DNA of 64,000 nucleotides from Deinococcus roseus (GTDB lineage: Bacteria > Deinococcota > Deinococci > Deinococcales > Deinococcaceae), in the NCBI RefSeq assembly GCF_014646895.1, contig NZ_BMOD01000015.1:56353-120352 (forward strand), given 5' to 3'. Positions 51,366-59,319 of the stretch are shown here, in pieces. Every line of letters begins with the position of its first letter. The first letter of the stretch is position 1. Made by a program: the position numbers and the translations under genes. The notes under the pieces were generated by a model that was not told the origin of the DNA, made no database searches, and saw only the letters and a list, made by a program, of their open reading frames with translations.

Positions 51366-52337
51366 TCACCAGATCAGCTTTCCAGAGGCATCCCAGATTT
51401 GATGTGAGGCCTCAACACAGGGTTCCTCATCTGCAGTTTCCAGGGCATAACTGGACTGCTGATGTGGCGTATACCACACCCTGGCCTCAGCATCGTACAG
51501 GTGGCGCATTTTTGGATTGATTTCTCCGTCATAGGCCGGATAAATGTCCACTCCAGCCATGCTGTGCATCTTGACCTGCCGGATGTGCTCAGGCTGGTCC
51601 TGATACATGAAGGTTGCAGGCACGGCAGGAGAGGCTGCACAGAAAACCTGGGCATCAAATCCTGGGACCTGCAGGGCAGCCACAATGCCTTGCATTTGCA
51701 CTTTGAAAGATTGCACCCGTTCTGCAGAATTGAGTTTCCAGAACTGCTCAAAACGCACTTTGATTTCCTCTTTGACCGAGGGAAAAACCCAGCTGGTCCT
51801 GACCTCTTTTACCATTTGCGGGGAAACCACCGACACCCACAGCACCCGACTGTGTTCCCAGAAACCGCCTTTCAGCCCACCCTGGTTGCGTTGAAATTCC
51901 AGAATCTTGATGCTGGATGGGTGGTAAACCTCTTCAATGGCCTGTTTCAGGGGCTGGTATCTTGCCTCTGAAGTCACCTCCTGGGTGGTGATGCCAGGGT
52001 TCATCCATCTGAGCATGCCCACATTTTCCGCACCCGAATTGACCATGGACTGTCCGAAAGCCAGCACCCCTGTGATGGTGAACCCTGCCAGCAGAATGGC
52101 AGGGATCAGGGTGGCAGGCTGGGTTCTCAGCATGTGCATGTCTTGCTGCCAGTGTTCAGAGAGGGCCACCTGCAACACATTGCTTCCAGCACGCATCAGA
52201 TACAGGTTTGCAGCCCATTTTCCTTCTTCTTTCTGGATCTCACGGTGCATTTCCTGGATGTCCCGGCAGATTTCAGCGCCATAGTGTTCTCGGAAAGTTT
52301 TGGGGAACAAAGCAGTCAAAAAACGCAATCCATTCAC
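51366..52337 (-). CDS. Membrane-anchored protein with permease-prefix-like N-terminus (module 2)
   Basis: A 323-residue protein. The N-terminus ALFPKTFREHYGAEICRDIQEMHREIQKEEG matches the permease-prefix domain seen after PadR genes, though with the variant FREHYG. A single membrane segment follows (ATLIPAILLAGFTITGVLAFG). The rest is extracytoplasmic with repeated aromatic positions. Its ATG overlaps the stop of the PadR gene by four bases. Compared with module 1 the extracytoplasmic part is unrelated, but the architecture (PadR coupled to a prefix-TM protein) is the same. Confidence 0.75.
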   Translation of the reverse strand: MNGLRFLTALFPKTFREHYGAEICRDIQEMHREIQKEEGKWAANLYLMRAGSNVLQVALSEHWQQDMHMLRTQPATLIPAILLAGFTITGVLAFGQSMVNSGAENVGMLRWMNPGITTQEVTSEARYQPLKQAIEEVYHPSSIKILEFQRNQGGLKGGFWEHSRVLWVSVVSPQMVKEVRTSWVFPSVKEEIKVRFEQFWKLNSAERVQSFKVQMQGIVAALQVPGFDAQVFCAASPAVPATFMYQDQPEHIRQVKMHSMAGVDIYPAYDGEINPKMRHLYDAEARVWYTPHQQSSYALETADEEPCVEASHQIWDASGKLIW

Positions 52338-52639
52338 GATTTCATGGTCCTTTTCTGTTGGGCCAGCAGGAGGGTGGCTTCCATTTGCTTGAGTTGTTCT
52401 TCCACCTGGGTGCGGCCCTGATCGCTGAGCCGATAATGGCGGCGGCGTTCGTCCTGTTCTTCTTTTTCGGTTTCGGCAATCAGGCCCTGAGCAAGCATTT
52501 TTTTCAGGTTGGTGTAAAGGGTGGCTGGCCCCAATTTCAAACGTCCACGGGTATCGTCCTGAACGGCCTTCATGATGGCATAACCATGTTTTTCCCCATC
52601 AAGCAGGGCAAACAGGATGTGAAACTGTGCGCTCAACAT
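52334..52639 (-). CDS. PadR-family transcriptional regulator (module 2)
   Basis: A 101-residue regulator with the PadR pattern MLSAQFHILFALLDGEKHGYAIMKAVQ and LGPATLYTNLKKMLAQGLIAETEKEEQDERRRHYRLSDQGRTQVEE. AGGAGGAGC precedes the ATG. It overlaps its partner membrane gene by four bases. The upstream palindrome TATATCA / TGATATA is a likely operator. Confidence 0.92.
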   Translation of the reverse strand: MLSAQFHILFALLDGEKHGYAIMKAVQDDTRGRLKLGPATLYTNLKKMLAQGLIAETEKEEQDERRRHYRLSDQGRTQVEEQLKQMEATLLLAQQKRTMKS

Positions 52640-52649
52640 CTGCTCCTCC

Positions 52650-52668
52650 TATATCATCTATTGATATA
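52650..52668 (-). promoter_or_regulatory. PadR operator candidate (module 2)
   Basis: Inverted repeat TATATCA (52650-52656) and TGATATA (52662-52668) with a 5-base spacer, 11 bases before the PadR start codon. Confidence 0.6.
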
Positions 52669-52847
52669 TCATGATCGGATACATCGGTTCTGTCAAGCCC
52701 CAAAGGGTAACTTTCATCCCTCACCGAATCGGAAAAAGCTTGCTATTCTATATAACGTATCTTGAACAGCACCTGTTCGGGAAAGATTTCACCCATGAAT
52801 TCCCCCGACCTCATCTCCACCCGATCCTCAGCACCAAGGAGAAAACC

Positions 52848-53348
52848 ATGAGCAAAGACCTCAGCATTGCAGCCAATAAAGTTGTTGAACTGGATTACGT
52901 TCTGACCATTGACGGTGACGTGATTGACAAAACCGAACCCGGAGAACCCCTGCTTTACCTGCACGGCGCAGGCAACCTGATCCCCGGTCTGGAAAAAGAA
53001 CTCGAAGGCAAAGTTGTGGGGGATGCCCTCAGCGTGACCATCGACCCTGCTGACGCTTACGGCGAATGGGACGAGCAGGCCATCGAAGTCTTCAGCGCTG
53101 AAAACTTTGAAGGCGGCGTGGAAGTGGGCGCCACCTACTACGCCGAAAACCCCGATGGAACCATGATGCCCTTCACCGTGGTGGAAGTGCGGGACGACCA
53201 GATTGTTGCAGACTTCAACCACCCCCTGGCCGGTCAGACCCTGCACTTTGAAGTGAAAGTGGTCAACATCCGCGAAGCCACCGAAGAAGAACTGGACCAC
53301 GGCCACCCCCACGGCGCAGACGGCACCGAAGTTCACGACGAAGACTGA
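52848..53348 (+). CDS. slyD: FKBP-type peptidyl-prolyl isomerase, SlyD-like
   Basis: A 166-residue prolyl isomerase/chaperone. The FKBP core DGDVIDKTEPGEPLLYLHGAGNLIPGLEKELEGKVVGDAL has an IF-domain insert (DPADAYGEWDEQAIEV... FSAENFEGGVEVGATYYA). The tail HGHPHGADGTEVHDED is histidine-rich, a weak metal-binding tail as in SlyD. GGAG precedes the ATG at 52848. Cytoplasmic. It is followed by a strong palindrome shared with the convergent FUN14 gene. Confidence 0.9.
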   Translation: MSKDLSIAANKVVELDYVLTIDGDVIDKTEPGEPLLYLHGAGNLIPGLEKELEGKVVGDALSVTIDPADAYGEWDEQAIEVFSAENFEGGVEVGATYYAENPDGTMMPFTVVEVRDDQIVADFNHPLAGQTLHFEVKVVNIREATEEELDHGHPHGADGTEVHDED

Positions 53349-53353
53349 ACCCC

Positions 53354-53399
53354 AACAAGAAAAAGAGAACTGGTTTAAACCAGTTCTCTTTTTCTTGTT
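53354..53399. terminator. 46-base perfect palindrome, bidirectional terminator
   Basis: Arms of 23 bases (53354-53376 / 53377-53399), no mismatches, centred on GGTTTAAACC; A and T rich outer ends. It lies between the convergent slyD and FUN14 genes. Confidence 0.85.
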
Positions 53400-53410
53400 T
53401 TTCTGCTTTT

Positions 53411-53731
53411 TCAGCCCACTTTGAACCCAATGGCAAAGCCAGCCACAAATGCTCCCGTGAAAGGCAAATTGGCAGTGATCAATTTCATGAAACTGTCGGT
53501 GGCGGTCTTGACGTTTTTCTCGTCGAAGAGGGGGTCGGCTTTCTGCTGGATGCTCAGCCAGTCAATCTGGATGAAACCATATGCTGCGAGGATCTGCAGC
53601 ACAATGAACAGACCACCCACCACAAACAGTGCAATTTTCCCGACTTTTTTGACAAAATAACCTGCAGCAAAACCCAGCACACCACCGAAAGAGAGCTGCC
53701 CGATGTAAGGCGTGAGGAAATCCAGATCCAT
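53411..53731 (-). CDS. FUN14-domain membrane protein
   Basis: A 106-residue protein with the FUN14 pattern IGQLSFGGVLGFAAGYFVKKVGKIALFVVGGLFIVLQILAAYGFIQIDW and C-terminal TGAFVAGFAIGFKVG. Three hydrophobic stretches. TAGACT (53739-53744) is seven bases upstream of the ATG at 53731, so a leaderless mRNA is likely. Function in bacteria is unknown. It shares a palindrome terminator with slyD. Confidence 0.82.
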   Translation of the reverse strand: MDLDFLTPYIGQLSFGGVLGFAAGYFVKKVGKIALFVVGGLFIVLQILAAYGFIQIDWLSIQQKADPLFDEKNVKTATDSFMKLITANLPFTGAFVAGFAIGFKVG

Positions 53732-54058
53732 AACGCCAAGTCTACTCTGCTTTTTTGCAGCCAGATGAGGAGAACAGCACTGGCACACCGGCTGTCTGTC
53801 AGAAATGCTGCGATTTCAGGAAAGTCCAGTGGCAAAGTTCAGCTGTGCAGTCATCTGTGGGGTTTCTCAGGGAGATGCGGTCATGGAAAGGTAAAATACA
53901 ATCGGTAGGGTCTGACCGTAGGGTTTGCAAAGCAAGTCTCCCCTGCTGGGCTCAGAAACCAGAGCACTCCAGAGCAGCAAAAACTTACAGCAGACTGTCC
54001 ATTTTGCAGCTCACGCACATGGACCGCATCGGCGGAACCATTCCTTCAGAGGTCGCGT
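53732..54058. other. 327-base region between FUN14 and the sigma-factor gene
   Basis: It holds a -10 element and short 5' region of the FUN14 gene (53732-53744), a repeated CGGTAGGGT / CCGTAGGGT pair near 53905-53930 and a TACAAT near 53898. No gene that I support. Confidence 0.45.
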
Positions 54059-54643
54059 ATGAATCATGTGTCGCAAGTGTCCGAGTACAACCCGAGCCAT
54101 CCTGCAGAATTGCAACTCCTCAAGAAAGGAGATGAGCGTGCCTGGCATCAACTGATTGAGCAGTACCAGGACCGAATGCTGACCTACCTGTTTCGGCTGG
54201 AAGGCAACTATGAGGATGCGCTCGACCTGACCCAGGAGGTGTTTTTCCGGGCATGGAAAGGCATTCACACCTTCAAAGATGGAGAGCCGTTTCTGCCCTG
54301 GCTTTACCAGATTGCCCGCAACACCCAGATCGAGAAGCACCGCCGCAAAGCCCACCCGCAATTCTCCATGGAAGAAGCCGCCGAGGAAGTGGGTTTTGAG
54401 GTCACCTCCCACCTGCTGAGCCCGGTGGTGCAGGCCGAACACGCCCAGAACGCCGAACGGGTGCAGGAGGCTTTGCTGACCTTGCCAGAAGACTACCGGG
54501 AAGCTGTGGTTTTGCGATTTGTGGAAGAAATGAGTTATGAAGAAATTGCTACCATTCAGGGCGTTGCTGTAGGCACAGCCAAGAGTCGGGTGTTTCGGGC
54601 CAAAGAAATGCTGGCCCAGGCCCTCAAAGGAAAGGTGGATTGA
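54059..54643 (+). CDS. ECF-family RNA polymerase sigma factor
   Basis: A 194-residue alternative sigma factor. Region 2 is MLTYLFRLEGNYEDALDLTQEVFFRAWKGIHTFKDGEPFLPWLYQIARN; region 4 is LPEDYREAVVLRFVEEMSYEEIATIQGVAVGTAKSRVFRAKEML. GAGG precedes the ATG. The next gene encodes a repeat-bearing membrane protein probably acting as its anti-sigma partner, 116 bases downstream; a large hairpin lies between them. No zinc-finger anti-sigma gene of the usual type is nearby. Confidence 0.94.
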   Translation: MNHVSQVSEYNPSHPAELQLLKKGDERAWHQLIEQYQDRMLTYLFRLEGNYEDALDLTQEVFFRAWKGIHTFKDGEPFLPWLYQIARNTQIEKHRRKAHPQFSMEEAAEEVGFEVTSHLLSPVVQAEHAQNAERVQEALLTLPEDYREAVVLRFVEEMSYEEIATIQGVAVGTAKSRVFRAKEMLAQALKGKVD

Positions 54644-54644
54644 T

Positions 54645-54685
54645 GGACTGGGTAAAAGTGGGAACCCCTCACTTTTATTCAGTCC
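54645..54685 (+). other. Hairpin between sigma factor and its partner gene
   Basis: Arms 54645-54660 and 54670-54685, 16 pairs with two G-U positions, 9-base loop, no T run after it. Possible RNA processing or partial attenuation site for the downstream gene. Confidence 0.6.
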
Positions 54686-54759
54686 AAGCAAACACGGTCA
54701 AACAGATCGGCAGCGGTTTTCATCGCCCATGCTGATCAGCGTCGGAATAGAGGTTGGTT

Positions 54760-56901
54760 ATGGATAAGCCCTTAAACTCAAATGAAGAGCACTTGCAGAA
54801 CGCTCTGGATTTTGGCCGCCCGCCACCAGAGGGCTTTTTTGCACGTTTCAAGGAAATCTTCGAGGTTGAGGAAGCACTGGATCATCTTCCTGTGCTGCAG
54901 ATCCCGGATTGGCTTTCTGAATTCATGCAGGAGCACATCCATGACCACATCTTTCGGAACACCCTGGACCTGCATCCCCTGCTGGATTCCATTGAGCGTT
55001 TCACCCAGCAGTACCTGCCTCCCACTTTTGCCCTGCCCGAGCCGATCATGGAAGACCACGAAACACAACAAGTGCTCAGCCAGCTGTCTGCCCTGAAAGC
55101 TCCTCCGGGTTTTGCAGCCCAGGTGATCCAGCGCATCCAGGATGACCACCTGCAGCAGGACCTGCAGCAACTCAAAGTCAAGGCTCCTGAGGGCTTTGCA
55201 GCCCAGGTGATCCAGCGCATTCAGGATGACCGGCTGCATCAGAACCTGCAGCAACTCAAGGTCAAAGCACCCGAGGGTTTTGCATCCCATGTGGTCCAGC
55301 GCATTCAGGACGACCACCTGCGCCAGGAGTTGCAAGCCCTCAAACTCAAAACTCCAGAGGGTTTCACAGCCCAGCTGGTTCAACGCATTCAAGAGGACCA
55401 GCTGCATCAGGACCTGCAACAACTCAAAGTCAAAGCCCCTGAGGGCTTTGCGGCCCAGGTTGCAGCATGCATCCAGGAAGACCACCTGCGTGAGGAGCTG
55501 CAACAGCTGAAAGTCAAGGCACCTGAGGGCTTTGCAGACCGCATCCTGCAACACATGCAGAACAGCAGTGAGCTGGAAATGCAAAGTGCCTTGCAAAACC
55601 TTCCTGCACTGAAAGTTCCCGAAGGCTTCACAGCCCAGCTGGTTCAGCGCATTCAGGATGACCATCTGGGAGATCAGCTGAAAAGTTTGACCGTCAAAGC
55701 CCCTGAGGGCTTTTCAGACAGCGTTCTGCAGCACATGCAGGAACGCAGCACCACCGAAGTGCAGGCGGCCTTGCAAGGGCTGCCTGCACTGAAAGTTCCT
55801 GAAGGTTTTGCTGCCCATGTGGCCAGCAGGATTGCACGGGATGCCCAGGCCCAGGAAACGCACAATCCTGCACCGCTGTATCTGGTGGGCATGGCTTTGC
55901 TGGCTGCAGCTTTTGCCCTGTTCAGCTTTGTGTTTCCCAACATGCAGGTGGGAGTGAACGTGCTGGCAGACCTGGCCCGCAACATTTCTGGCCTGGCCCT
56001 GGGTGTGATGGGTGGATTGGCCCTGGTCAGCGTGTTTGCCCTGTTCAGCCGCATTAAATTTGCTCCGCAAATCACCTATGCTGCTTTTGCGGTGGCCATG
56101 CTGATGGTCTATCCGAACATCCAGCAGGCTTTCGGTCCTGCCACCATTGCACCCAGAGAACAGGTGTCCAATGTGGTGCGGGTGGGCGGCGATGTGGTGG
56201 TGCGTGGGCATGTGACCGGTGATGTGCTGGCCCTTGGTGGAAACATCAAACTGATTCAGGGTTCCCAGGTGGATGGACGCATTGTGACCCTGCTGGGCGA
56301 TGTCACCAAAGATCCTGGAGTCCAGGCCAGTGTTCCCACCGCCATTCTGGGGCGCGTCAACGGTGAACTGCCCATCCAGAACACGGTGCTGCCTTCTGTG
56401 GGTGTGGCTTCGGCTTTTGTGCCCCTGCTGAACCTGATGAAGAACGAATACTGGCCTGCGTTCTACTTCGCCTTCCTGTGCGTGTTCACCCTGCTGGTGT
56501 ACCAGTCGGGTCATGGCAGCACCCTGGTGCGTCAGGCCTTCCGGGAACCCAACCGCAATCTTGCGCTGGGATACGTGGCTTTCCTGGTGGCCCTTCCTGT
56601 GCTGCTGATCTCCACCCTGGTGGGAAATGCTGTGCTGCTGGGCCTGGGGATCGTTCTGCTGGTGGCCCTCACGGCAGGTCTGAGCATCAGTCTGCTGATG
56701 CTGGGTGCAACTTTCACCCGCAGGCTGCATGGGCAGAGCCATCCGGCCACTTTTGCCATCATCGGTCTGGGGCTGTATCTGGTTTTGCTTTCCTTCCCTG
56801 CAGCAGCCAGCGTGCTGTGGTTTGCAGGTGGATGTTATGGCCTGGGGGTTCTGCTGAATTACATTCGCAAGACCAACGTCACCCATCTGAAAAGCGCCTG
56901 A
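54760..56901 (+). CDS. Membrane protein with nine 28-residue repeats and bactofilin-like segment (candidate anti-sigma partner)
   Basis: A 713-residue protein. A cytoplasmic N-terminal part (residues 1-108) is followed by nine repeats of about 28 residues, from nt 55084 (LKVKAPEGFAAQVIQRIQDD type), in which P-E-G-F and R/H-I/M-Q positions are constant; units end with D/E-rich L-Q-Q-L. Then three membrane helices (YLVGMALLAAAFALFSFVFP, GLALGVMGGLALVSVFALF, ITYAAFAVAMLMVYP), a bactofilin-like hexad segment (VVRVGGDVVVRGHVTGDVLALGGNIKL) and several more membrane segments. In other genomes, short P-x-G-F-x-x-x-V motifs occur in anti-sigma proteins next to ECF factors; here they are multiplied. 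Functional link to the sigma factor is inferred. Confidence 0.75.
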   Translation: MDKPLNSNEEHLQNALDFGRPPPEGFFARFKEIFEVEEALDHLPVLQIPDWLSEFMQEHIHDHIFRNTLDLHPLLDSIERFTQQYLPPTFALPEPIMEDHETQQVLSQLSALKAPPGFAAQVIQRIQDDHLQQDLQQLKVKAPEGFAAQVIQRIQDDRLHQNLQQLKVKAPEGFASHVVQRIQDDHLRQELQALKLKTPEGFTAQLVQRIQEDQLHQDLQQLKVKAPEGFAAQVAACIQEDHLREELQQLKVKAPEGFADRILQHMQNSSELEMQSALQNLPALKVPEGFTAQLVQRIQDDHLGDQLKSLTVKAPEGFSDSVLQHMQERSTTEVQAALQGLPALKVPEGFAAHVASRIARDAQAQETHNPAPLYLVGMALLAAAFALFSFVFPNMQVGVNVLADLARNISGLALGVMGGLALVSVFALFSRIKFAPQITYAAFAVAMLMVYPNIQQAFGPATIAPREQVSNVVRVGGDVVVRGHVTGDVLALGGNIKLIQGSQVDGRIVTLLGDVTKDPGVQASVPTAILGRVNGELPIQNTVLPSVGVASAFVPLLNLMKNEYWPAFYFAFLCVFTLLVYQSGHGSTLVRQAFREPNRNLALGYVAFLVALPVLLISTLVGNAVLLGLGIVLLVALTAGLSISLLMLGATFTRRLHGQSHPATFAIIGLGLYLVLLSFPAAASVLWFAGGCYGLGVLLNYIRKTNVTHLKSA
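55084..55842 (+). repeat. Nine tandem 84-base repeats inside the membrane-protein gene
   Basis: In-frame units of 28 codons (84 bases; two are longer by four codons) beginning about nt 55084. The DNA is well conserved between adjacent copies, notably AAAGCTCC-GAGGGCTTTGCAG-like blocks, consistent with recent duplication or gene conversion. Confidence 0.8.
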
Positions 56902-56922
56902 TTTTTCTGTTCTGAAAACCTG

Positions 56923-56948
56923 AAACCCCGAGCATGCTCGGGGTTTTT
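56923..56948. terminator. Terminator after the repeat protein gene
   Basis: Palindrome CCCCGAGC-AT-GCTCGGGG (56926-56943) with AAA upstream and TTTTT downstream; usable in both directions for the convergent DUF4386 gene. Confidence 0.85.
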
Positions 56949-56965
56949 GCTGGAACACAGGGATG

Positions 56966-57715
56966 TTATTTTTTGCTGAGCTGGATCAGAAAAACGCCCA
57001 GCAGCACCACCCACACCAGCCACAGCAGGCTTCCCACCAGTCCTGCAGGCTCCCAGAAGGGCAAAGACGGCATCACAGTGTGCAGCAGTTCCAGCTGGCC
57101 CAGCAGGTAAATGGCTCCTGCTCCAAACCCCAGAACGCCAAACCAGCGGGGAAACAGGCGGGTTTGCAGGGCAATCAGGCTGATGGTCCACATCCACAGC
57201 ACCGTGAAAACCTGACCCAGGTGTTCACCCAGCAGCACCCCTCCGTACTGGTGGATGGCCTGAAAAACCACGGTGACAGCGGCGCGGGTGCCCTCGGTGC
57301 TGGAGGCGTTCAGGTACAGGTCTGCCAGAACAGGGTTCACAAAGACCCAGCGCAAGAGGCCCACCATTTGCAGCACTGCAGCCAGAATGCCAAAAGTGGT
57401 GGCATGGTACAGCAGGGGGTGGCGGGTGTTTTTGAGGATGCCATGCAGCCCAACCATGGCCAGCAACAAAGGAAAGCTGAACCAGGCAAAGGCCAGCCAG
57501 ATCAGGATGCCACTGCTCCCCAGCGCGTGGTACTGGGTCAGGATCTGGGCAGCAGGTTCACGCAGGATGTCCGGGTAATTGAAGCGCTGGATCAGCAGCA
57601 TGTAGGGCACATTGAGGGCAATGGCACCCACCAGAAACTCCATTCCCACCCACCTGCGGCTCTGGGCTTGCCGTTTCTCTTCTGGTTGTTTCTGTTGAAC
57701 AGGTATGGCAGTCAT
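56966..57715 (-). CDS. DUF4386 family membrane protein
   Basis: A 249-residue protein with six or seven hydrophobic segments. The DUF4386 block is QAIHQYGGVLLGEHLGQVFTVLWMWTISLIALQT, plus FVNPVLADLYL and PRWFGVLGFGAGAIYLLGQLELL. The ATG at 57715 overlaps the TetR gene stop, so the two are coupled and the TetR protein probably controls this membrane protein. Role unknown. Confidence 0.83.
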   Translation of the reverse strand: MTAIPVQQKQPEEKRQAQSRRWVGMEFLVGAIALNVPYMLLIQRFNYPDILREPAAQILTQYHALGSSGILIWLAFAWFSFPLLLAMVGLHGILKNTRHPLLYHATTFGILAAVLQMVGLLRWVFVNPVLADLYLNASSTEGTRAAVTVVFQAIHQYGGVLLGEHLGQVFTVLWMWTISLIALQTRLFPRWFGVLGFGAGAIYLLGQLELLHTVMPSLPFWEPAGLVGSLLWLVWVVLLGVFLIQLSKK

Positions 57716-58290
57716 GCGGTTCCTTTGAGGTGAGGCTCCAGCACCATCCACATCAGGTGGATGCCCTGCTGGATGGTTGCTTCAGAGAGGGTTTTTCCGG
57801 AGAGTTCCAGGTGGGTGGGCCAGAAGTCGGTGATGATCCAGCAGGCTTCTGCCAGCATGGAAATGCGTTCTGGAGGAAGGGGGTTCATGATGCCTTTGGC
57901 GATCAGGAAACCGCAAAGGTCATGGAAATCCTGCTGTCCTCTGTTCCGCACCTTGCGGTATTGCTGCTCGAGTTCTGCGTCCTGCTGCAAGAGGGAAAGC
58001 GTTTCCCGGTAAAAGAACCGGTACTCCCAGAGCATCTGGTAATTGCGCTGCAGCATCTCGTTGATGTCCTGCAGGGTGGGTTCTGCGGGAAGCCGGTAGA
58101 TCTCGTTCCAGCGCTGTTGCAGTTCCTGAAAAAGCGCCCGGATGATGGCTTCTTTGTTTTTGAAATGGTAATACAGGTTGCCCGGACTGAGTCCTGCATG
58201 CTGGGCGATGTGGTTGGTGGTGACGCTGTGGGTGCCTTTTTCGTTGAACAGGATCCGGGCAGAGGAAAGAATGCGGGTCTGGTTGCTCAC
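57712..58290 (-). CDS. TetR-family transcriptional regulator
   Basis: A 192-residue repressor with the N-terminal helix-turn-helix GTHSVTTNHIAQHAGLSPGNLYYHFKNKEAIIRALF. The GTG start has AGGAGGTCGC upstream. Immediately upstream lies a 33-base inverted repeat that fits an operator for self-control. Coupled to the DUF4386 gene by four-base overlap. Ligand unknown. Confidence 0.92.
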   Translation of the reverse strand: MSNQTRILSSARILFNEKGTHSVTTNHIAQHAGLSPGNLYYHFKNKEAIIRALFQELQQRWNEIYRLPAEPTLQDINEMLQRNYQMLWEYRFFYRETLSLLQQDAELEQQYRKVRNRGQQDFHDLCGFLIAKGIMNPLPPERISMLAEACWIITDFWPTHLELSGKTLSEATIQQGIHLMWMVLEPHLKGTA

Positions 58291-58300
58291 GCGACCTCCT

Positions 58301-58333
58301 AGAGTATTTGCTCTAATTTAGAGCGAATACTCT
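58301..58333 (-). promoter_or_regulatory. TetR operator, 33-base inverted repeat
   Basis: Arms AGAGTATTTGCTCTAA and TTAGAGCGAATACTCT around a central T, one mismatch. It starts ten bases upstream of the TetR start codon. Confidence 0.75.
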
Positions 58334-58362
58334 AAATTGTCAATGGCCCTGTCCCTCTAAAC

Positions 58363-58389
58363 AAAAAGCTCCCTCTTTCCAGAGGGAGC
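58363..58389 (-). terminator. Terminator of the PfkB gene
   Basis: Stem GCTCCCTCT / AGAGGGAGC with a 4-base loop; T run on the minus strand. Confidence 0.85.
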
Positions 58390-58416
58390 CAGGAAACTCC
58401 AGGTTTTTCTGGTGTT

Positions 58417-59319
58417 TTACTTTTCCAGCAAAGCCTGAACTTCTTCCCGTGTGGGGGCATACGCTCCCGCTCTGGTGCAGTTCACAGCAGCAGCAGCCAG
58501 GGCATAACGCAGGTGGCCTTCAATGCCCCAGTCTTTGTGGGTCATCAGGGAGTAATTGAGGGCACCGATGCTGGCATCTCCCGCACCCACAGTGTCTGCC
58601 ACGGTGATTTTGAAAGCAGGTTCGAAGATCTCCCCATCCGGAGTCATCAGAACCGCACCTTTTGCCCCCTCGGTGAGCATGATCCAGGCAGTGGCATTCC
58701 AGGCGCGGATCTGGGCCAGTGCCTCCTCAGCAGTCAATTCAGGCAACAGACCCTGCAAATCCTCATCAGAGACCTTGATCAGGTCGCTGAGTTCCACCAT
58801 GCGCTGAAAGGTGGGGCGGTAAGCCGCCGTCATGGTGATGCGGTAATTGGGGTCAAAACTGATGAATTTCCCCAGGCTTCTGGCCTGCTCTGCCAGGTTC
58901 ACCAGGGTGGTCTTGAGGGGATCGCGGGTCAGGGAAATGCCCCCAAAGTGCAGGGTTTTCACCTCATCCCACCAGCCTTCTGGCAGCAGGTGAGGGTCAA
59001 AATGCAAATCCGCACTGTCATTGCCCACAAAGAAATATCTGGGAGGGTTGGTTTCAGGCACCATCGCCAGCAGAGGGGCTGCTGCATGGCGCTGCAAGTA
59101 ACGCAAATCCAGGTCTCCAGCCACACTCTTCTGGTGCAAATCCTCTCCAAAATCGTCCTGAGAAATGCCCCCGGCAAAAGCAGAAGGCAGGCCCAGACGG
59201 GCCACCACACGGGCCACATTCCAGCCCGCCCCTCCAGCCTTGGAGTGCCACACTCCAGGCTCCACCTGAATCAAATCCGTTAACGCTTCACCCGCACTCA
59301 CAAATTGAGCAAGATTCAT
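58417..59319 (-). CDS. PfkB-family carbohydrate kinase
   Basis: A 300-residue ribokinase-fold sugar kinase. It carries the first signature GGAGWNVARVVARLGLPSAFAGGIS and the second, DTVGAGDASIGALNYSL, with the catalytic Asp. It is similar in layout to fructokinase/2-keto-3-deoxygluconate kinase; the substrate cannot be assigned. Its ATG overlaps the MazG gene stop (59316-59319), so the two form an operon. Confidence 0.9.
   Translation of the reverse strand: MNLAQFVSAGEALTDLIQVEPGVWHSKAGGAGWNVARVVARLGLPSAFAGGISQDDFGEDLHQKSVAGDLDLRYLQRHAAAPLLAMVPETNPPRYFFVGNDSADLHFDPHLLPEGWWDEVKTLHFGGISLTRDPLKTTLVNLAEQARSLGKFISFDPNYRITMTAAYRPTFQRMVELSDLIKVSDEDLQGLLPELTAEEALAQIRAWNATAWIMLTEGAKGAVLMTPDGEIFEPAFKITVADTVGAGDASIGALNYSLMTHKDWGIEGHLRYALAAAAVNCTRAGAYAPTREEVQALLEK

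Noticed and set aside
54661..54690. ECF-type promoter (GGAAC) between sigma gene and repeat protein
   Set aside because: GGAAC is present in the hairpin loop but no matching -10 (CGTC) is at the right distance.
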